Source of the DNA: Melanocharis versteri
Taxonomy: Eukaryota > Chordata > Aves > Passeriformes > Melanocharitidae
Direction: 5' to 3'
Length of the DNA: 64,000 nt
Assembly (NCBI GenBank): GCA_013397845.1
Contig: VZTG01009087.1
Coordinates: 86,591 to 150,590 of the forward strand
Shown: positions 43,401-58,889 of the stretch, piece by piece
Position numbering within the stretch: the stretch's first letter is position 1
Layout: each line of letters starts with the position of its first letter
Translations under genes and position numbers: made by a program
The notes under the pieces: generated by a model
Told to the model about the DNA's origin: nothing
Databases searched by the model: none
Seen by the model: only the letters and a program-made list of their open reading frames with translations

Positions 43401-46400
43401 GCTGTTTCTACCGTCTAGAGACTGCAACCCTGAAACCTGAGGCTTGTCTCCAGATGAGGAAAACAGCAGCAAGAGGCAAGGTTTACTCACAAAAGAGAGA
43501 CCAGATTAGAGTGTGAAGCATGTCTGACACTCAGGATCAAACAGCCATTCTTCTGGGCCAGCTGAGGTTTTCCTACAGAAGGAAAGGATACAGCAGCTAA
43601 TTGGGACCAGGCTCTGAATCGCAACTCATCCTTCCTCTCAAAGTCTATGAAACGGGCATTTTTTCCTTATCCACTGCATACCTACAAAAACTCTGGATGA
43701 GTGCCCATGTGGCATGATGGCTGCTGAAGCTGATCCAACACTGCTCCCAGGCCCACACACACCTACAACCCCACTACTGCTAGGGCAGCAGGACAGACAG
43801 ACAGCACAGGCAGCCAAGCCAGACAAACCCTGGCAACTCTGCTGCCAGGCTCACCTCCAGCTCCCTGAGCACAGGCACCCCCAGATACCTCCCCAGCAGC
43901 AGCACAGGCACAAGGACAAAGGAAAACACCCAGCACTGGGAAGACAGGACCACATCAGCTCTATGTTAAATTCCCGTGGAACCGTGCTATCGGGACAGGA
44001 ACAACATGGAAAAGAAAATTGATCACACTACTTTTCTTGATAATCCAAAGGCAAATTGACACCAGTAGTGAAACTTTAGCTAAGAGATACTTATTCCCAT
44101 TCCACAACAAAGTAAAAACACACAAGGACTCAGAAAAGAACCAAAACCGACACAACAATAAAAATCCCCCAAAACACAAAAAGCCCCAAATCAACAAAAA
44201 CAATCCCACAAACAAGTAAACAAGCTTGCTCATGTTGTTTACCCTCAGAGGAACATACAATGTGAGCTTAAGAAGCTCCCCTTCAGGGATGACATGAGTG
44301 AACAAAGCACCCCGACACTTTGCTACACAAAAGAGAAATTTAAGTTCCTGCTCCAGCAAGCTGGACCGTATTTCTTAAGTCTTTATATTCCCATTACTGG
44401 ATTCATCCAGTGGATCCAATGATGAATTCATCTAGACAGATCACCATCTCATTTTAAAGACTATTTTACCTCAAGGTCTTATTGACTTTCTGAAGTAAAG
44501 CCAGCTTCTAAAAAGCGATGAGATGACCAATTAAAATATCCAACCTGATAGCAGTACATGCTAATTGATGCACACGTGTCCCAGGAAAGAAACTGTCTTG
44601 GGCAATACAGGACTCTGCAATGTCTGAGGACCACATCAAGCTCTGTTTCAAATGCTGTTACCCAAACTTCAGCCTGATTTTCCAATATTCTCTTGACATG
44701 CTCCTTTTAGGGATCCCAGAAGTCTAATCTAGAGTATGGAGATGCATCTTCACAATTCCCCTCATACAGTAGAGTACATACAAAATAAATGTAACTAGAA
44801 GTAATTCTCAAAAATAACTTCTTGCCTAGCCAGAAAAGGGAAGTAAAACACATGGATCTACAGCAGATTAACAAGGCCTATCTCAAGCCCTTCCACAGAG
44901 CCTTCAAGGGAGGGGCAGGGAATCCTTCCTGACCTAAAGAGCACTTTCAGGGCCTCCTGCACTACAGCATACCAGTTTAGTTTCTCCACCTTCAAGGCTT
45001 GATAATATGTGCTGGTCCACCACTCTGCAGCCAAGGACTTCTGGCCAGTAACAAGTCTTGCCTCAGAAGACTGAGCTGCAGAGGGCCCACTGGACTCATC
45101 TGTCAAGGACATGTTGTTTCCATATTTAAGCCAGAATCTCATCAGACCCAGCATTCTGCAACCGCACTTTTTTTTTCATAAACATAAGGTTCATGCGTAA
45201 GCATAAGGTTGACTCTGAGGAGTAACACATTTTCACACAGGAAAACCAGAACACCTTCTTAAGAGGAGGAAGCACCTTAGCTGGCATGGGCGTTTCTACC
45301 AACAAGCCTGCACTCAAGCAGCATTCAGTTTCATGAGTTTTGGCTCCTGAGAACAGGCCAGCAGAGCATGACCCGATGGTGGGAGCTGCAGATAAAGTTA
45401 AAAATGACACCACTAAACTTCGTTTACACTTTCAGAAGACCAACTATGCTTTACACGCAGAGCAAGATTATGACAATGTATCCAACTCAACTGGTTGGGA
45501 CATGGTGAACTCAAACAAAACAAACAGCAAAATGAAGAGTCTTCCGCTGAGTGCTCTCTACCTTGTTTTTCATGTAAGTGTTAATTAACAGATCAAATAA
45601 AATGTCCTCAGTTGAGCAGCAGTAATTATTTACCTTTATCTGGATAATGCTATACCACATTTCAACTTAGCAAATATATTCCCAGCCTTGCACAGATTTA
45701 TGCTTAACTTTAAGCTGTCCAAACAGTGCCTGGCCCTTGGACCAGCTCCTATCTTATGATCAAAGAGTGCGTTTTTCACAGAGCTCAGACTACAATATCC
45801 ACAGAGCCCCTTGTTCCTAAACTCATGCAACCACCCTGTTTTAACCTCTGGACTTCCATTATTCATGATCACAAATTACTGCAATGTAGCATTCCAGAAA
45901 AACATGCAACTAGGAAGATAAATCGTTAAATGGAAAAAAGCAAACAGCAGCGATATTCCTCAAAGATTTTGCCAAGTATGTAATATAGCTAGGAAAAAAG
46001 AACACATTTCTTTAGCTGTTTTAAACTGGAAGATACAGTAGATAACGAATACTGACAACCACACATATACAGCAGATATATGTCAATCTGCTGAATTCAA
46101 ACCATGGACAGAAATCACACGTGAGTGTAACTGAGGTGTAAAAATAAAGCACAAGAAAAAGAATGAACAAAACAAATTTAATAGTCCATGTAACATTATT
46201 CTGCCAAGGAAGTAAAAGAAAAAAATCACAGGATGCAAAGAAAATATTAAAACCAGTAGATACTGCACTCACCCAAACCATTAAAATAACAAGTTAGAAA
46301 AAATGTGGAAGAAACAATGTACACATATATATAGGTAGATCTTAATAAGACAAGCAGATAATCTGTGATTAGAGGTTTGAACAAATCTAGTATGCATTCA

Positions 46401-49400
46401 AAATGAATGCAGTCATCAAAATAAGCAGCCAATCCAACAGTAAGAAAAAAGATGTATGACCTTCTCTAGAGTCCTTGACAGCCTGTGGGTGAGGAATCCC
46501 AGATCCTCAGCTATGGGCTTTACACAGCAGGCCAGTGTGCAGGCTGTAAAAATGGCGCATTTCAGACTTCTCTATCTAGCTGGTGAGATATACTAAATAA
46601 CCAGCAGCAGCAACAGTAGCCTCCAGCCCACCATTAGCAGGGGCAACTCTCGATTCTGTCCTCAGCTGGACATCACAACAGTTTGAATAATATTAGAGCA
46701 GCATGCCTGCAAATCCCCAGCTGAAGTGCCTTACCGAATCAGATGCTGTCTCATATTAAAACAGGAATTAATTTTATTCAATCTCAAGGAAGGGAAAGTA
46801 ATAAAAGCAGAGGAAGTCATGGGAACCGGAGGGCAATGTCACAGGTGACAGAGATTACCAACCTCCCTACCGGAAACTGGGAATCTGTCTCCAAAACCTT
46901 AAAGGAAAGTCATTCCTAAGCAGATTTCAAATGGACACAACTGAACTTTTCCGAGTCTTACAATGAGCTGACAGCAATGTTTTGTTCTCTCTTCCACCAC
47001 CAATGAGCCAAGGGTCCTTCTCCCACCCACAGTCCTAAAATGCTCCTTGCCTCTTAAAAGATGAGGAAAGCCACAGCATGGTAGAAAAGATGGTCTCATA
47101 TCCCTTTATGCAACATTGCAATTGCTGAATTATCACAGGCTCACAGGGAACTCTATTTTTTTCCTTAATTTACCAAACTAATGAGAAGGCTTCCAGCCTC
47201 TGGGGATGACAGCTACTGCATTAAATATTTTTCTCTTTTCATCTAGGAGTTAAAGATCTATTCATTTTCTATTGCCTTTCTATGATCCAACAGCTGACCT
47301 GAAATCAGGCACAGTTTTGGAGAACAGGTAGGAAGCCATCTGCAGCTATACTTAACTCCAATACATAACTGTTCTACCAGGCAATAAACTTGACAGTCCC
47401 CCAGTCTGCCCTCTTTTTTTCCTCTGACACTCACCAAGTTTAATCTTCAATTAAATCAAGACAATATTAGGAAAATGGCTGGCACACCATCAACACTTCA
47501 CGTGATCGTAACTCCAATCTAATACTCAAGTGCTGTATTTAATTCAGCTTCTTCAGGTTAGTAATTGTTATGTGAAGGTAATGAAAATAAACAGATGGAT
47601 AGAGGAGCCCACTTTGTCTCTTCTACACCACTCCAGAAGGTTTGACATCTCTCACTTCGAAAATAATTCTATTGAAATGTAATATTACACACCACTAGGA
47701 AATTCATTTACTGAGCGACGGTGAAAAAGCTTGTACACAACACCAAAATAAAAAGTTTTACAAAAGGTCACACAAAAAACTAGTCATAACAACAGCAGCA
47801 GTAATAATAATATGTTACCTTCTAGTATTTAGGAAACATCTAACTTGACTTTTATATGGGCACTATACTTCAGCAATCACTGGATAAGCAAGAATAGCTT
47901 TCTTAAAAAGGACCTTTAAATGCAATTTTATCAGTCTACTTAGCGCAGGCTGTGGGATTAGATTTCCCTTAGCCTGACTACAAACATTGCTGGAGGCATA
48001 CATTCCCTGATAATAATTATGTCTTCCACTGACTAATTCCAGCATCTATATTAGCTCAACCCTCATTGCTCATACCAGGTTTGAGGATAAGATTTCTCCG
48101 GACTCCGCAGTAGATGGAGCAAGAGTTACATCGTGAAGGGCTTTCATAAATTTTCTTTGTTCGTGTGCATCTTATGTCTATCACTGGAAGAAAGAAGTCT
48201 AAAAAGCAGGCAGTCTTTTTCATTTAATATCAAATTAAGAAAAACAAATTTGAAAAGCTATTATACATAGGTATGCCTGCTAAAGACTACTCAGGACAGT
48301 ATTATTAGTATTTTCTGTATCCATTTCATTGTATTGAATGATTAAAACTGCTATCCCTTTGGGAGGCTGATCTTAAGGAAGGAGTCTGATCTTAAGGAAA
48401 AAATACTATTTTAGTCCTCCTTTACTTTACTCCAACAAGTAAAGACATATTCTTTATTTTTTTTTAACCACCAGTAGACTGTCCTTATTATAATGGTAGT
48501 GGGAAGAAAATCAGATTACTGTTGGAAAAAAATTACTAAATAAAACCCCAAATGCTTTAAAGAATTATATTACCTTGAATCAATAGTATTATCTGGAACG
48601 AGATATGAGTAAATACATTACACATGTAATCCATTTGCGGAAAACAACCATATCCTCTGTAAGAGCTCAATGTAGCATTTCACAGACTAAGGTAATTTCC
48701 ACAGCAAAAACAAGACTCCTCTTAACACACAAGATTCTCTGAATTTCTGAGCTATGCCTCTACTTATTTTAAGTGAAGACAAACATCTAAGAAGTAGAAA
48801 GATACTTACATATGACTGAAGCCAAGCATGCACTCTCAAAAGGAATTTCAGATATTTACTGTTTAAGCACAAGTAAGTAATTTACACTGCTGCTACACGG
48901 CCTGCAGTACACCCTACACTCCCCTTCTCCAACTCTGCAACTCTCACCCATTAAATTCCTCACGTATCTGAGCGTATGGAGAAAATCTCTAACAGAACAT
49001 GATAAAATTGTATGTCCTAAGTAATCACTATGAAGCTTTGGTTACTCTCTGCTGTTATCTGAAGGAAGAAAGCACAGTAACTTTACCAGGGTGGTGGGGA
49101 GGAAAGGTAGAATGAGGAAAATATGGTCTAACTGATGAATATTTCAAGTAGTAATAATCTTTTTTGCTAATATTTGAAAGAGCCCCCAACACAGAAACAA
49201 GTCTTCCCAGCTCACCCACAGAAAAGTATTTCTTCGCTCCCTTTAGCTTTACAATTCAGATTATTCCCACATTAAAATGCTGCTTGGGATTCATACAGAA
49301 GGGTTTTACTTGAAGGATAAACAGGAGCTACAACTACACGGCTTTTGTAAAGCTTTGTATTGGGTTTGCTTATGTCATTAAATGAGCAAAACTGGAAAAG

Positions 49401-52400
49401 GTCCCAGAAAGAGTGAGAAGCATAAGGAAGCTGGCAATGAGTATGCCAAGCTCCAGCACAAAAGCACATTAGTAAGCAAAATGGGGGAGAAAACAAGGGG
49501 GGCAGGGGGAGCCAGAATGTGAGATTATAGCAAATTGCAGGGGTTTAATGGCCAGCAAATTAATCAACAGAGTCAATTGGAATCTCGGAAAGAGGGATAT
49601 TGGATATGTAAGTATAAAGCTGATGTGATGGCAGGTTATAGACCAGCACCAGGTTTAAAATTAAATTGGTCAAATATTTGAGGGACTAAATAAGAGAAAT
49701 TATCTATGTGATAACCTTAAGATTACAAATAAATGGCCTTTTCCCTTCTGAAAAAAAAGGCTGCTTGAAGACAAGTAAAAGGTGTTTTACTTTATTTTCC
49801 TATTACTTTCTTCTTGAGTATTGGGTTAAGATGAAAAAGATAAGAACCAACAGTGGGGAAGGGAGGAATCCAGGAGAGCTTAAAATAGTACTCTACCCCA
49901 GTGACTAAGGCTGAGCCTCTACCTACAAGAAGGTGTGTGTTTTACTGCACCATGAGTGAGGTGTGGGCCCTCCTACAGAAGCACGGCAGAGGCACTACCG
50001 GTTTTACCACGAGTTCACCTTAGGCAAGAGCCTTTCCAGCAAGCCCTGCTACTATCCAAATCTCATCTATTTTCTTCAACCACATCTGTCTAATGAAAGA
50101 TATCACTTCTCTCTAACAACTTTGCCTAATTCTGTGTCTGCTTGAGATTTTAGAAGTTATCATGCTCTACTTTACTTTATAATACAGAAGCAATTAGATT
50201 TTGTCACCAGTAATATTATCATTATCTGCTCTTGCTAAAGACTGCCATGGGCTATCCAGTAACTCTGTATGTTCAGCTACACGAACATCCATGTACTACA
50301 CAAGTGCTTTCATCAGAGGTGAAGTAAAGTTCTGTCCTATTACTCAACACATCACAAACGTGTATGTTTAAAATACAGTTCTGCAACACAGCTGGACAAA
50401 ATTCCTTGAGTTCAATCAGCTGAAATACATATTAAGTTTGGACACCATTCTCTGCTTGGATCAACATTCTGCTACTTTTGTGAATTCTACAGGTGTTTAA
50501 ACAAAAACCAGGATAATTATTCTGCTTATTGCCAGCACATCAGTAGGGTCACAGTGAACAAGGCAGAGGCTGGTATGAAGCCACAAATGTGATTCATTGT
50601 GACCTCAGTAAAACTCCATTACGTGTAACAACCCTTACCTCAGAAATCTTCACTGCTGTGAATACACGTATCAGTGTGTGGCCACTCAATGCTCTTTTAG
50701 ATCGGGTATACATCTTGGAAATATAAACAATTACTCTGGCTAAAGCTTACTGTAACCAAGAGTCCTCTTTCTGAGATACTGTCAGGCTTTTGAAGAAGGC
50801 AAGAGTGAAGAACCCTTTTTTCAATACACAGTGTGTTACTGTATTTTGAATTTAGGTTTCTATAACAATCACACACTTTTATAAAACATTGCTAACCTGA
50901 AATAGTTTGCACACAAAGGGACAGAAGTCATTGGTACTGAGCACTTAAATCTTGAACTGCCATGAAGGATTCTTCACAAAAATCCTCCTAATTGTAAGGC
51001 ACATTCATGCCAACCAAACATGTGGAGTGCAGACCGCTTTTCATTTTGACACCACAGCCTACACCTAAGGTGTCCCACAAGCATAGCAACAGAAAGATAA
51101 AAAAAGGAAAATTACTTTTTCCTGAAGCCATATACAACAAACAGCAGGAGAGCTTGAAAACTCAAGCTAGAGAGCCTGCTTTCCCCAAGGATTTAAGCAA
51201 TGTGAAGTGACTGTTCATCAGCTGTCCTGATAAGATGGAGAATTTTAGAATAACATAATGATCTTTCACTCTACAGAGATGCCAAATAAACCTGTGATTT
51301 TGGGTTTCACATAAATACAGCTATTGATCAACCATTAGACACTAAGCTGTGGAAGTGTTCCATGAGCATGTCTGACTCACTGCTTTTAAGGTTAATTGTA
51401 GCCCAGCTGAATTTAACTGTGCAAGCACCTTACTACAACTGTGAACATATGTCTCTCAGCAGAAGTTGCTGTTTTCTTTGAAAGCATACAAAAAGAAATC
51501 CCTGAAAAAATGCTTATGTTGAAAAAAAAGAAAACAAAACCCCCCAACAAATCAACCAAAAAAACCACACCACCAAAACTTTTTTTTCAATTGCCATCTC
51601 AGGTCAAAAAGAAGCAGGATTGTGACAAGCACAGAGAGTACTTTCAAATGCTCTTGCCTTCAACTACTTTCTCACAATAGCTACAGCATGTTTGGTCACT
51701 ACTGAGGAAATAAAAATTGAAACAGTCACAGGGAAATGTACTTTAAAAACAAGGGCCATCTTATCATCTTGGAATTTTTAACCTTAGATTCACTAAGATG
51801 CCCACCAAAACAATCTAAGCTGAATCATCACATACAGCTATGAAGTCTCAAACTGACCTTGAGATCTCAACAAGCCTTTGATTTTGCTATTTTACTAAGT
51901 TATTCACAGAAAAACAAAGATGATTCATTCTTACATGAAATACAGCTGGCCCAATTTAAAGCTCGGTTTAGCACTGAGCACAGAGAACACACCACAGAAA
52001 AGCTATTTGACAATGTGAAAGAAGTAGAGAACTGCTAACAATTAAACAGGCTTGGTAGTTGATGTGGAGAAAGAGCTTCTTATTAAAACTCAGATTGAGT
52101 TGCATTATATTCATTACACTGAACAATGTGAATGTTTCGATGAAACTTTCCTGTTTTCATGGCTGTTTTCACAAATAGTCAACTGTGGAAAACATTTCTT
52201 CTTAATTTAGCACTATCTAGAGCAGAGTAAACATTCAAGAATCAAGACCCAGAAAAAAATTGTGAAATCCTAACAGAATTTTTTTGGCTATTCTAAAATT
52301 CCAGAAAGATTAAAAAAACACAACAACAAATCCAACCACAAAAAGCAAGCATTGTGTTTCCAACAACAGCAACAACAAAAAAATAGATGGTGTCATGACC

Positions 52401-55400
52401 ACAACGTAAATAAGCTAAATTTGAAACTTGTCACTGTCTGCAGCAGCTTGGGAGTAGTATGTTTAACCTGGAGGGCAGCACAGACTGTAAACACGTATTT
52501 TAAAATAAAGGACAGGCTGAAGTTACTAAAAGATAAGATCTAAAAAGAAGTGATAAAATGCTTTCTCTCTGATATTGCAACATACGAGAAGTTCGCTCAA
52601 ACTCTCAAGTTGTGAGTAGGCCAATCTGTAAGAAACCTGTCTGAGGGCTTTAGTTGCACTATAGTTTTCTAGCTCCATATTAATTGTAAAATCATCTCTC
52701 CTTCTTACAGGATAGTTTCTCAATGAATCTGCTCTACTGAAACACTGTTTAAAGTTCTCTCAAGCATCAGTAAGATATTAAGGTCAGGTCTATCTAAATT
52801 CTGAGAACAAGAAGAAAAACTCCACAAGTACAACTACAAAGCACTACTTGAGAACATGATTTTACAGAAATCACAATATCCACACTTAAAAATTAAATGA
52901 CTACTTTTTCTGTGCTTAAACTATTGATATCGATTAGAAGCTGGCAGGAGATTCCTCTATTAAGCAACAGCAATTGTGATGGTAGAAACAACACATTTAT
53001 AGTAGAAACATTAGTTTGTAAATCTAATCAGGTGTCATAGGAAAAAAAATCCTGCCTTTACTGATGACTGAAACATTTTAAGTGCAGAGTTAAAAAAATT
53101 TTTAAATCTCTATTAATATAAACAGTAAGTCCATAGGATCAGAAATATACAATAGTAAAGACCCCACTGGTAAATTTTCCTAGAACATGTTCTCCTTGTT
53201 CTAGTTCAGTGTTTAAGTCCACTGACCATGTAAGTACAGTTTCCAGAACATCAACCACAAACAATCCAACTTCACGTTTACCTGTGAACCTCAAAACCCC
53301 ATGAAGTATGAAATGAAACAAGTACTTAGAAGCAAACTGCATTAACTCTTTCCAAACTTTTAACACTGTACACTCATTTGTGATGCCTAGAAAGAACACT
53401 GAAACATGAAGCTACATTTTCAGTGCTTTGCACCAAAATATTCCTCTTTACATAAAGAAAATGAAACTAAATATGCGTATCACCTGTCCCATTACTCTCT
53501 CTGATCCACATGGAAGGTTAACTTCAAAACAAACCTTGCTCTCTCCATACATAATGCTCTAGCTAAACATGTGTTTTCCCCCCACAACACAGGAGTTTGC
53601 TCCAGATGTGAAGTAAAACAACAACAACAAATCTGCATAGAGGAAACACAAACCTTCAAAATAAGATTAGGAGCACATACCCTCTTCTTACCATTCAAGC
53701 AAACATACAACCTAAAGGTGTGTTTATGATCAAGGAAAATAATCTTGCAAGGAAAAAACACAGGCATTCTTCACTTTGCTCAAGTCCATCTCCCGTGGAT
53801 AAGAAAGATACAGCTGTACTCTTGAACCCATAAGGCTTGGAAATTAGGCCATTCTTCTGCTTAAGGCACTGAAGGAAAGAATTCTTGTCAGATACTTTCT
53901 CCCACACCCCCTCTGTCCAAATCAAAACCATGTGTTTTTATTGTGCAAAAGCAAATCCAGAAGGAAAAAAAAATCAGAAAGAAATTAAACATGGTATAAT
54001 CATTATCATCCCAACTTGACCACTTCATTCTATCCTCTTATCTCTTGCCCTGTTCAACTTCTTTCCTCTTTAAAACGCAGCTGTCTCTTAGGCTCCCCTG
54101 TCAGAAAGGCATCCTTAACCACACCCACTTGAGCTGGCATCCGAGATGTCACCCTCCCATGGCTAACCCACAAACGGGTGTGCATGTGTCGAAGTTGTAA
54201 TTATTTATATGATAACAAAGCCAATCACATGATCATAGGTCACTGGTTTATCCTTCTCAAAACTTCCCCTGCCATGACATCTCAATCATTCTCACATAGC
54301 ACTGGCTAGGTAAGACAAACCACAATTCCCACATTCCTCCTCGACTCTGGCTAGAGTTATCATCCAGCACTCCTGCCTTGTTTGTTCCCTCTTCCACTGT
54401 AAACATGCAAGATCACTCCAGCAGAATTAAACAACTTGGAGGTATTTGAAAAGTACAAAACAAAATAATACCTTTAAACTGAGCTAGATGGGTGAGACCA
54501 CAGCACAAGTAAACAGCAATACCTTCACAGGTAATAGTAATACCTTCAAAAGATTAAATTACACTTACTACAGAGAAAAAACACATGTATTCTTATGCCA
54601 GATTAAGAGATCCTTATGTCAGAAAAAGCAAACTACAGCCTTCTCATTCTTATTAACTTTACTAAAAGTACTATACAGCAAGTACTATAGTGCCAACTGT
54701 TGAATCTCTGAGCCTTTTCTTACACAGAGCTCCCCAAAAACATCTAAGAGAATACATTACCTACGTATTTCTTCTCTTTTGCCTTAATTCAGGAAAACCA
54801 TTCCACAATTTAATGACACAATACAAGGCAACACATTATGAAAGGAAAAACATAAAAGCCCCCCTTTCCTCAAGTAATACCAACTCAGTGAAAACAGAGG
54901 AGACGCTCTGGCTCAAAGCTTTTGATTCCCGTCCTTCTCTTCCTCCAGCAACAGCAGAGATAGGAAGCTCACTTCACTCAAACGAACCCTAAGTGCAATT
55001 GTTTGAGCGCAGTGACACACTACCTGTCACAGCCTACGAAAAATGTATCAAGAGGAGGCTGTAAATAGTTACATGTACAAAATCAAAACACAGGGAAATT
55101 ATTATTTTGAATACTACTCTTACCCCTCACTTGAGAAAATAAATCCACTGATACACATGAAAATACAGTACTGCCTCCACCCATTAATTTCCCCAAGATT
55201 CTCAATAAACTGTTAGTTAGAATAAGTGTTTGATAATCATAATCTACTCTGCTTCCTTAAACACAGCTTTCATGAACGAGAAATAACATTTCCAGTGAAA
55301 AGTATTTATGGACATATGCTAGGGAAGCTAAACATAGCACTGGGAGATGTCAGGAATAGCAAAAAGGCAAAGAAAAGAGTGTGAAGCTCCACAGGGCAGA

Positions 55401-58281
55401 CCTATCAGTTACACACACACTGATGCTTCCCAGCCCCTGGCTCCCTCCACCTGTTGTCCGTCCCTTGCTGCTGGTTCCTGTACTTTTCACTCCAGCTTTC
55501 TGATAAGACTTTATCAAGTAATATGCTGCCTGATCTTATCCCTTCTAGAATATTTTCAAAGGGCACTGTGGGACAAAAGGCACAAGGAATTACGGAAACA
55601 AGCAAGTTTTTCACCCATCCCATCAGGAGCTCCTGTAATTCCTCAAGGAATGTATATTCTTATGATAGGTGCTATATCCAATATTATAATTTCTTTTTTC
55701 AAATGATAACACACATGCCTGCACACTCACTGAGAAAAGCACACATTAAAATTTTATTTATTTTCTATTTTAAAGTACTGAAAGCAGCTGCCAAGAGACA
55801 AAGGGTGGTGGTGGCAGGGTAGCTCCCCATGATTTCATGAAACAACCTCACCCCATGTGCAGAGCACAGCTGGACTCATACTTAGGTTTGTACTCAGAAG
55901 CATCAATCAGCTCTCTCCGGGATACAGGGCTCCAGTCTGTCCCTTGGGAGTCACACAATGGAGCAACACTGCGAGATGGCCACGCACACCAGACCGAAGA
56001 AAAGAGCCTCTCCTGAAGATCACCATTAGCTGCTCGGGAGAGCTTTGCTAATATACATACTGGAGAACTGGAAATGTGCACTACAAAGATGGACTTTTCA
56101 CCAGGCCAAAACCTACTTCTTAATTCCTCACTCTTTCCAATTACTTCTCCCTTTAGTCGCAACTTCTCACCACCTCAGAGCTCACTAGCTTGACTTTGTC
56201 CATCACGAGCCACCAGCATAAACAGCTCCCCAGTCCATCAGTGTTTAATAGCAGAAGGAAGCACACTGAAAGTAATTTAAGAGTCTCACCTCACCCTCAC
56301 AGAATCCATTTTAAATCAAGGAATGCTGCTGATCAGGAAGTCAGCAACGGACCACCTACTCCTCCTCCATCCTACATTTGCCGCTTTAGCCAAAGGTCTG
56401 ACGTAAGGGACACCGCGGGTAGCAAGGACGGCTTCCTGAGGCTGCCCAACAGGCAGAGCTTGAGGTCTCTGCTCCAAAACTCTGTGGACGCCCACTAATG
56501 ACAGCACTGGAGTAACTCTGGGCAGATTTGGGAACTTACAACTGCACAGATCTTTGGTGCTTATCTGGCTGAAGGATTACCTGCAGTAGTATAAAGTTGC
56601 AGGCTCACACCAAGGTTTTCAGAAGTAAACATGCAATTTTGAGCATTCTGATACCCTGTACAAATCTGAGTGTTTCAGATGTCCACTGCACTCTCTGAAA
56701 TTGCAATAATAAAAAAATAACATTTACTATTCCTTAGGTGTCAAAATTGAACAAACAAGTAACATAGTATTTTTTAAATTAACCACCAACACTTTGAGGT
56801 TTTCATTCCATAAAAGATTATGATATTTGAAAATACTTCCATTTGCCTTGTGTAAATTCTGTAAGTCTTATGGACTGTATTACCAGATATATACATAAAT
56901 ATTTCTTATCCCTTCCTGTCATCTACCTCTCATCTGCATTCCTATATACATTTGAAATAGGGACGCATGAGTAACATGTATCGTGCAAACTCGGACTTTA
57001 TCATTTAATTAAATCGAAATTTTCATCCCAAGGACTTGCTTCCATTTTTACAGTAACACCGAACTCATCAGTCCATGAAGAGTAAGGACAGACCAAACAC
57101 ATCTATTTGCTCTAACTAGTAGTGAGTCTGATATTGCGGTGTCAATTTAACATCCACTGAGTGACCGATACTAAAAGCTCATTATAATAATTCACCATGC
57201 TAGGGTTTTACTTCTCTAGCTATATTACCTCTCTATTACCTTTTTCTATACCACCTTTGTCTTCCAAACCATCTTCTTACATTCACTTTTCGTTTCATAT
57301 CAGTCAGTAACCTATTCAGAAGGCACTACTGCTTGGGCTTCTACAGTAACAAACCTTAGGAACTCCTGCTACTACCAGAACCTCTATAGAATAAACTGAT
57401 GCAATACAAACATCTTCTTCAACCCATTTCAGCCCACTAGGCCATCTTCCTTCGTTTCTTACCAGTCACTTTACACACAAATAGCAGGTTGCATGTGTTA
57501 CATTTCCTATGACTGCTTTTCCCCCTCCTTCTAACACCTTCCCAAAGGCAACTAAGGATACTCATTGCAAACATACTGCTTTTAACACTGGTCCCCTCAC
57601 CTGAAAAGAAAATTTCACACCTCCCGCACTACTACCAATGTAAATAATCACAACTGATGGACAGGACCAGACACGGTCCAACATTCCTCAGGTACACCGT
57701 CCACCATAGCCAAGACTGGTTACTTTCTATGGAAGATCACTACAGCAGAGAACACCACCGTGCTCCCACTCCATCGAGTCCGGGCGGAGCAGAGGAGGCC
57801 GCAAAGATATTTAAACAGAGCACAAAGGAAGATACAATGAACTCGGGAAGAACCAAGGACACGACCACAGCCTCTCTCAGAGGCAACACAAAGCAAAGCA
57901 GAGGAAGGAATACAACAGCACCAGAGACCGTCTTGGAAGTGCAAACCGAACAAAGAGCAAGTACCGCTGAACCCCAAAAGGTGAGGCAAGGCCAAGTGCC
58001 AGGCGGTCAGACAGCCCACAAGTGGATATCCCAAGGCAGGCGCGGAGGTGCCGCGCGTGGGGGCCGCCCTAAGGCGGGGCACCCCGGCTGCCGCCCGCAG
58101 GGGCTACAGGCCTCCGGCCGGCGGGGGCCCGCGGCCGGCAGCCGAGGACATTTAAGGGCAGCCCAGCCCAGTCCAGTCCGGCCCGGCCCCACAGCGCTGG
58201 AAGGGGCTGCGGGAGGGCTCCCGGCGGGAGGCTCGGAGCCACGGGCGGGCTGGGGCGACGTGGAGCGCGGCGGGCCGGACC

Positions 58282-58556
58282 NNNNNNNNNNNNNNNNNNN
58301 NNNNNNNNNNNNNNNNNNNNNNNNNNNNNNNNNNNNNNNNNNNNNNNNNNNNNNNNNNNNNNNNNNNNNNNNNNNNNNNNNNNNNNNNNNNNNNNNNNNN
58401 NNNNNNNNNNNNNNNNNNNNNNNNNNNNNNNNNNNNNNNNNNNNNNNNNNNNNNNNNNNNNNNNNNNNNNNNNNNNNNNNNNNNNNNNNNNNNNNNNNNN
58501 NNNNNNNNNNNNNNNNNNNNNNNNNNNNNNNNNNNNNNNNNNNNNNNNNNNNNNNN
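58282..58556. other. Assembly gap (275 N)
   Basis: This is a run of unknown bases within the CpG-rich block. It probably hides or replaces the MARK1 first exon; its stated length may not reflect the real distance. Confidence 0.98.
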
Positions 58557-58826
58557 GGTGGAGGCCGGGCGGGAGCGCGCCCTGGGCTGAAGTGAAGAGG
58601 GGTCTCACAGTCAACAAGAGGCAGGACTGATCTTTTCTCTGTGGTGACCAGTGACAGGACCCGAGAGAATGGCCTGGAGCTCAGTCCGGGGAGGTTTAGG
58701 TTGGATATCAGGAAACAGTTCGTCACTCAGTGGTTGGGCACTGGAACGGGCTCCCCAGAGAAGGGGTCACAGCACCACCCTGAGAGAGTTCAAGAAGCTT
58801 TAGGGCAACGCTCTCAGGCACATGGT
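58557..58826 (+). repeat. Copy 1 of an exact 270-bp duplication (CR1-containing)
   Basis: These 270 bases, read by eye, are identical to 58890-59159. The copy starts immediately after the N gap and stops at a single N (58827), within the CR1-like sequence at CACATGGT. Perfect identity with both edges at unknown bases points to a contig end placed twice rather than a biological duplication. Confidence 0.9.
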
Positions 58827-58889
58827 NGGGCGGGCGCTGCTGTGGCGCCAGCGCCGCTGTGGCCGCGGCTTCGTCACGGGCCCAGCCTG

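Larger units (their letters stand above)
36101..58281 (-). other. MARK1: MARK1 intron 1 (at least ~22 kb), no gene recognised
   Basis: This stretch lies between exon 2 and the CpG-rich block. It is AT-rich with scattered short open frames on both strands, none recognisable. I looked for the expected first-exon peptide (MSARTPLPTVNERDTEN type) on the minus strand and did not find it. It contains a diverged repeat pair at 39111-39232 and 40311-40433 and a short TA microsatellite at 39094-39109. The upper boundary is an inference: the intron ends wherever exon 1 lies. Confidence 0.6.
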
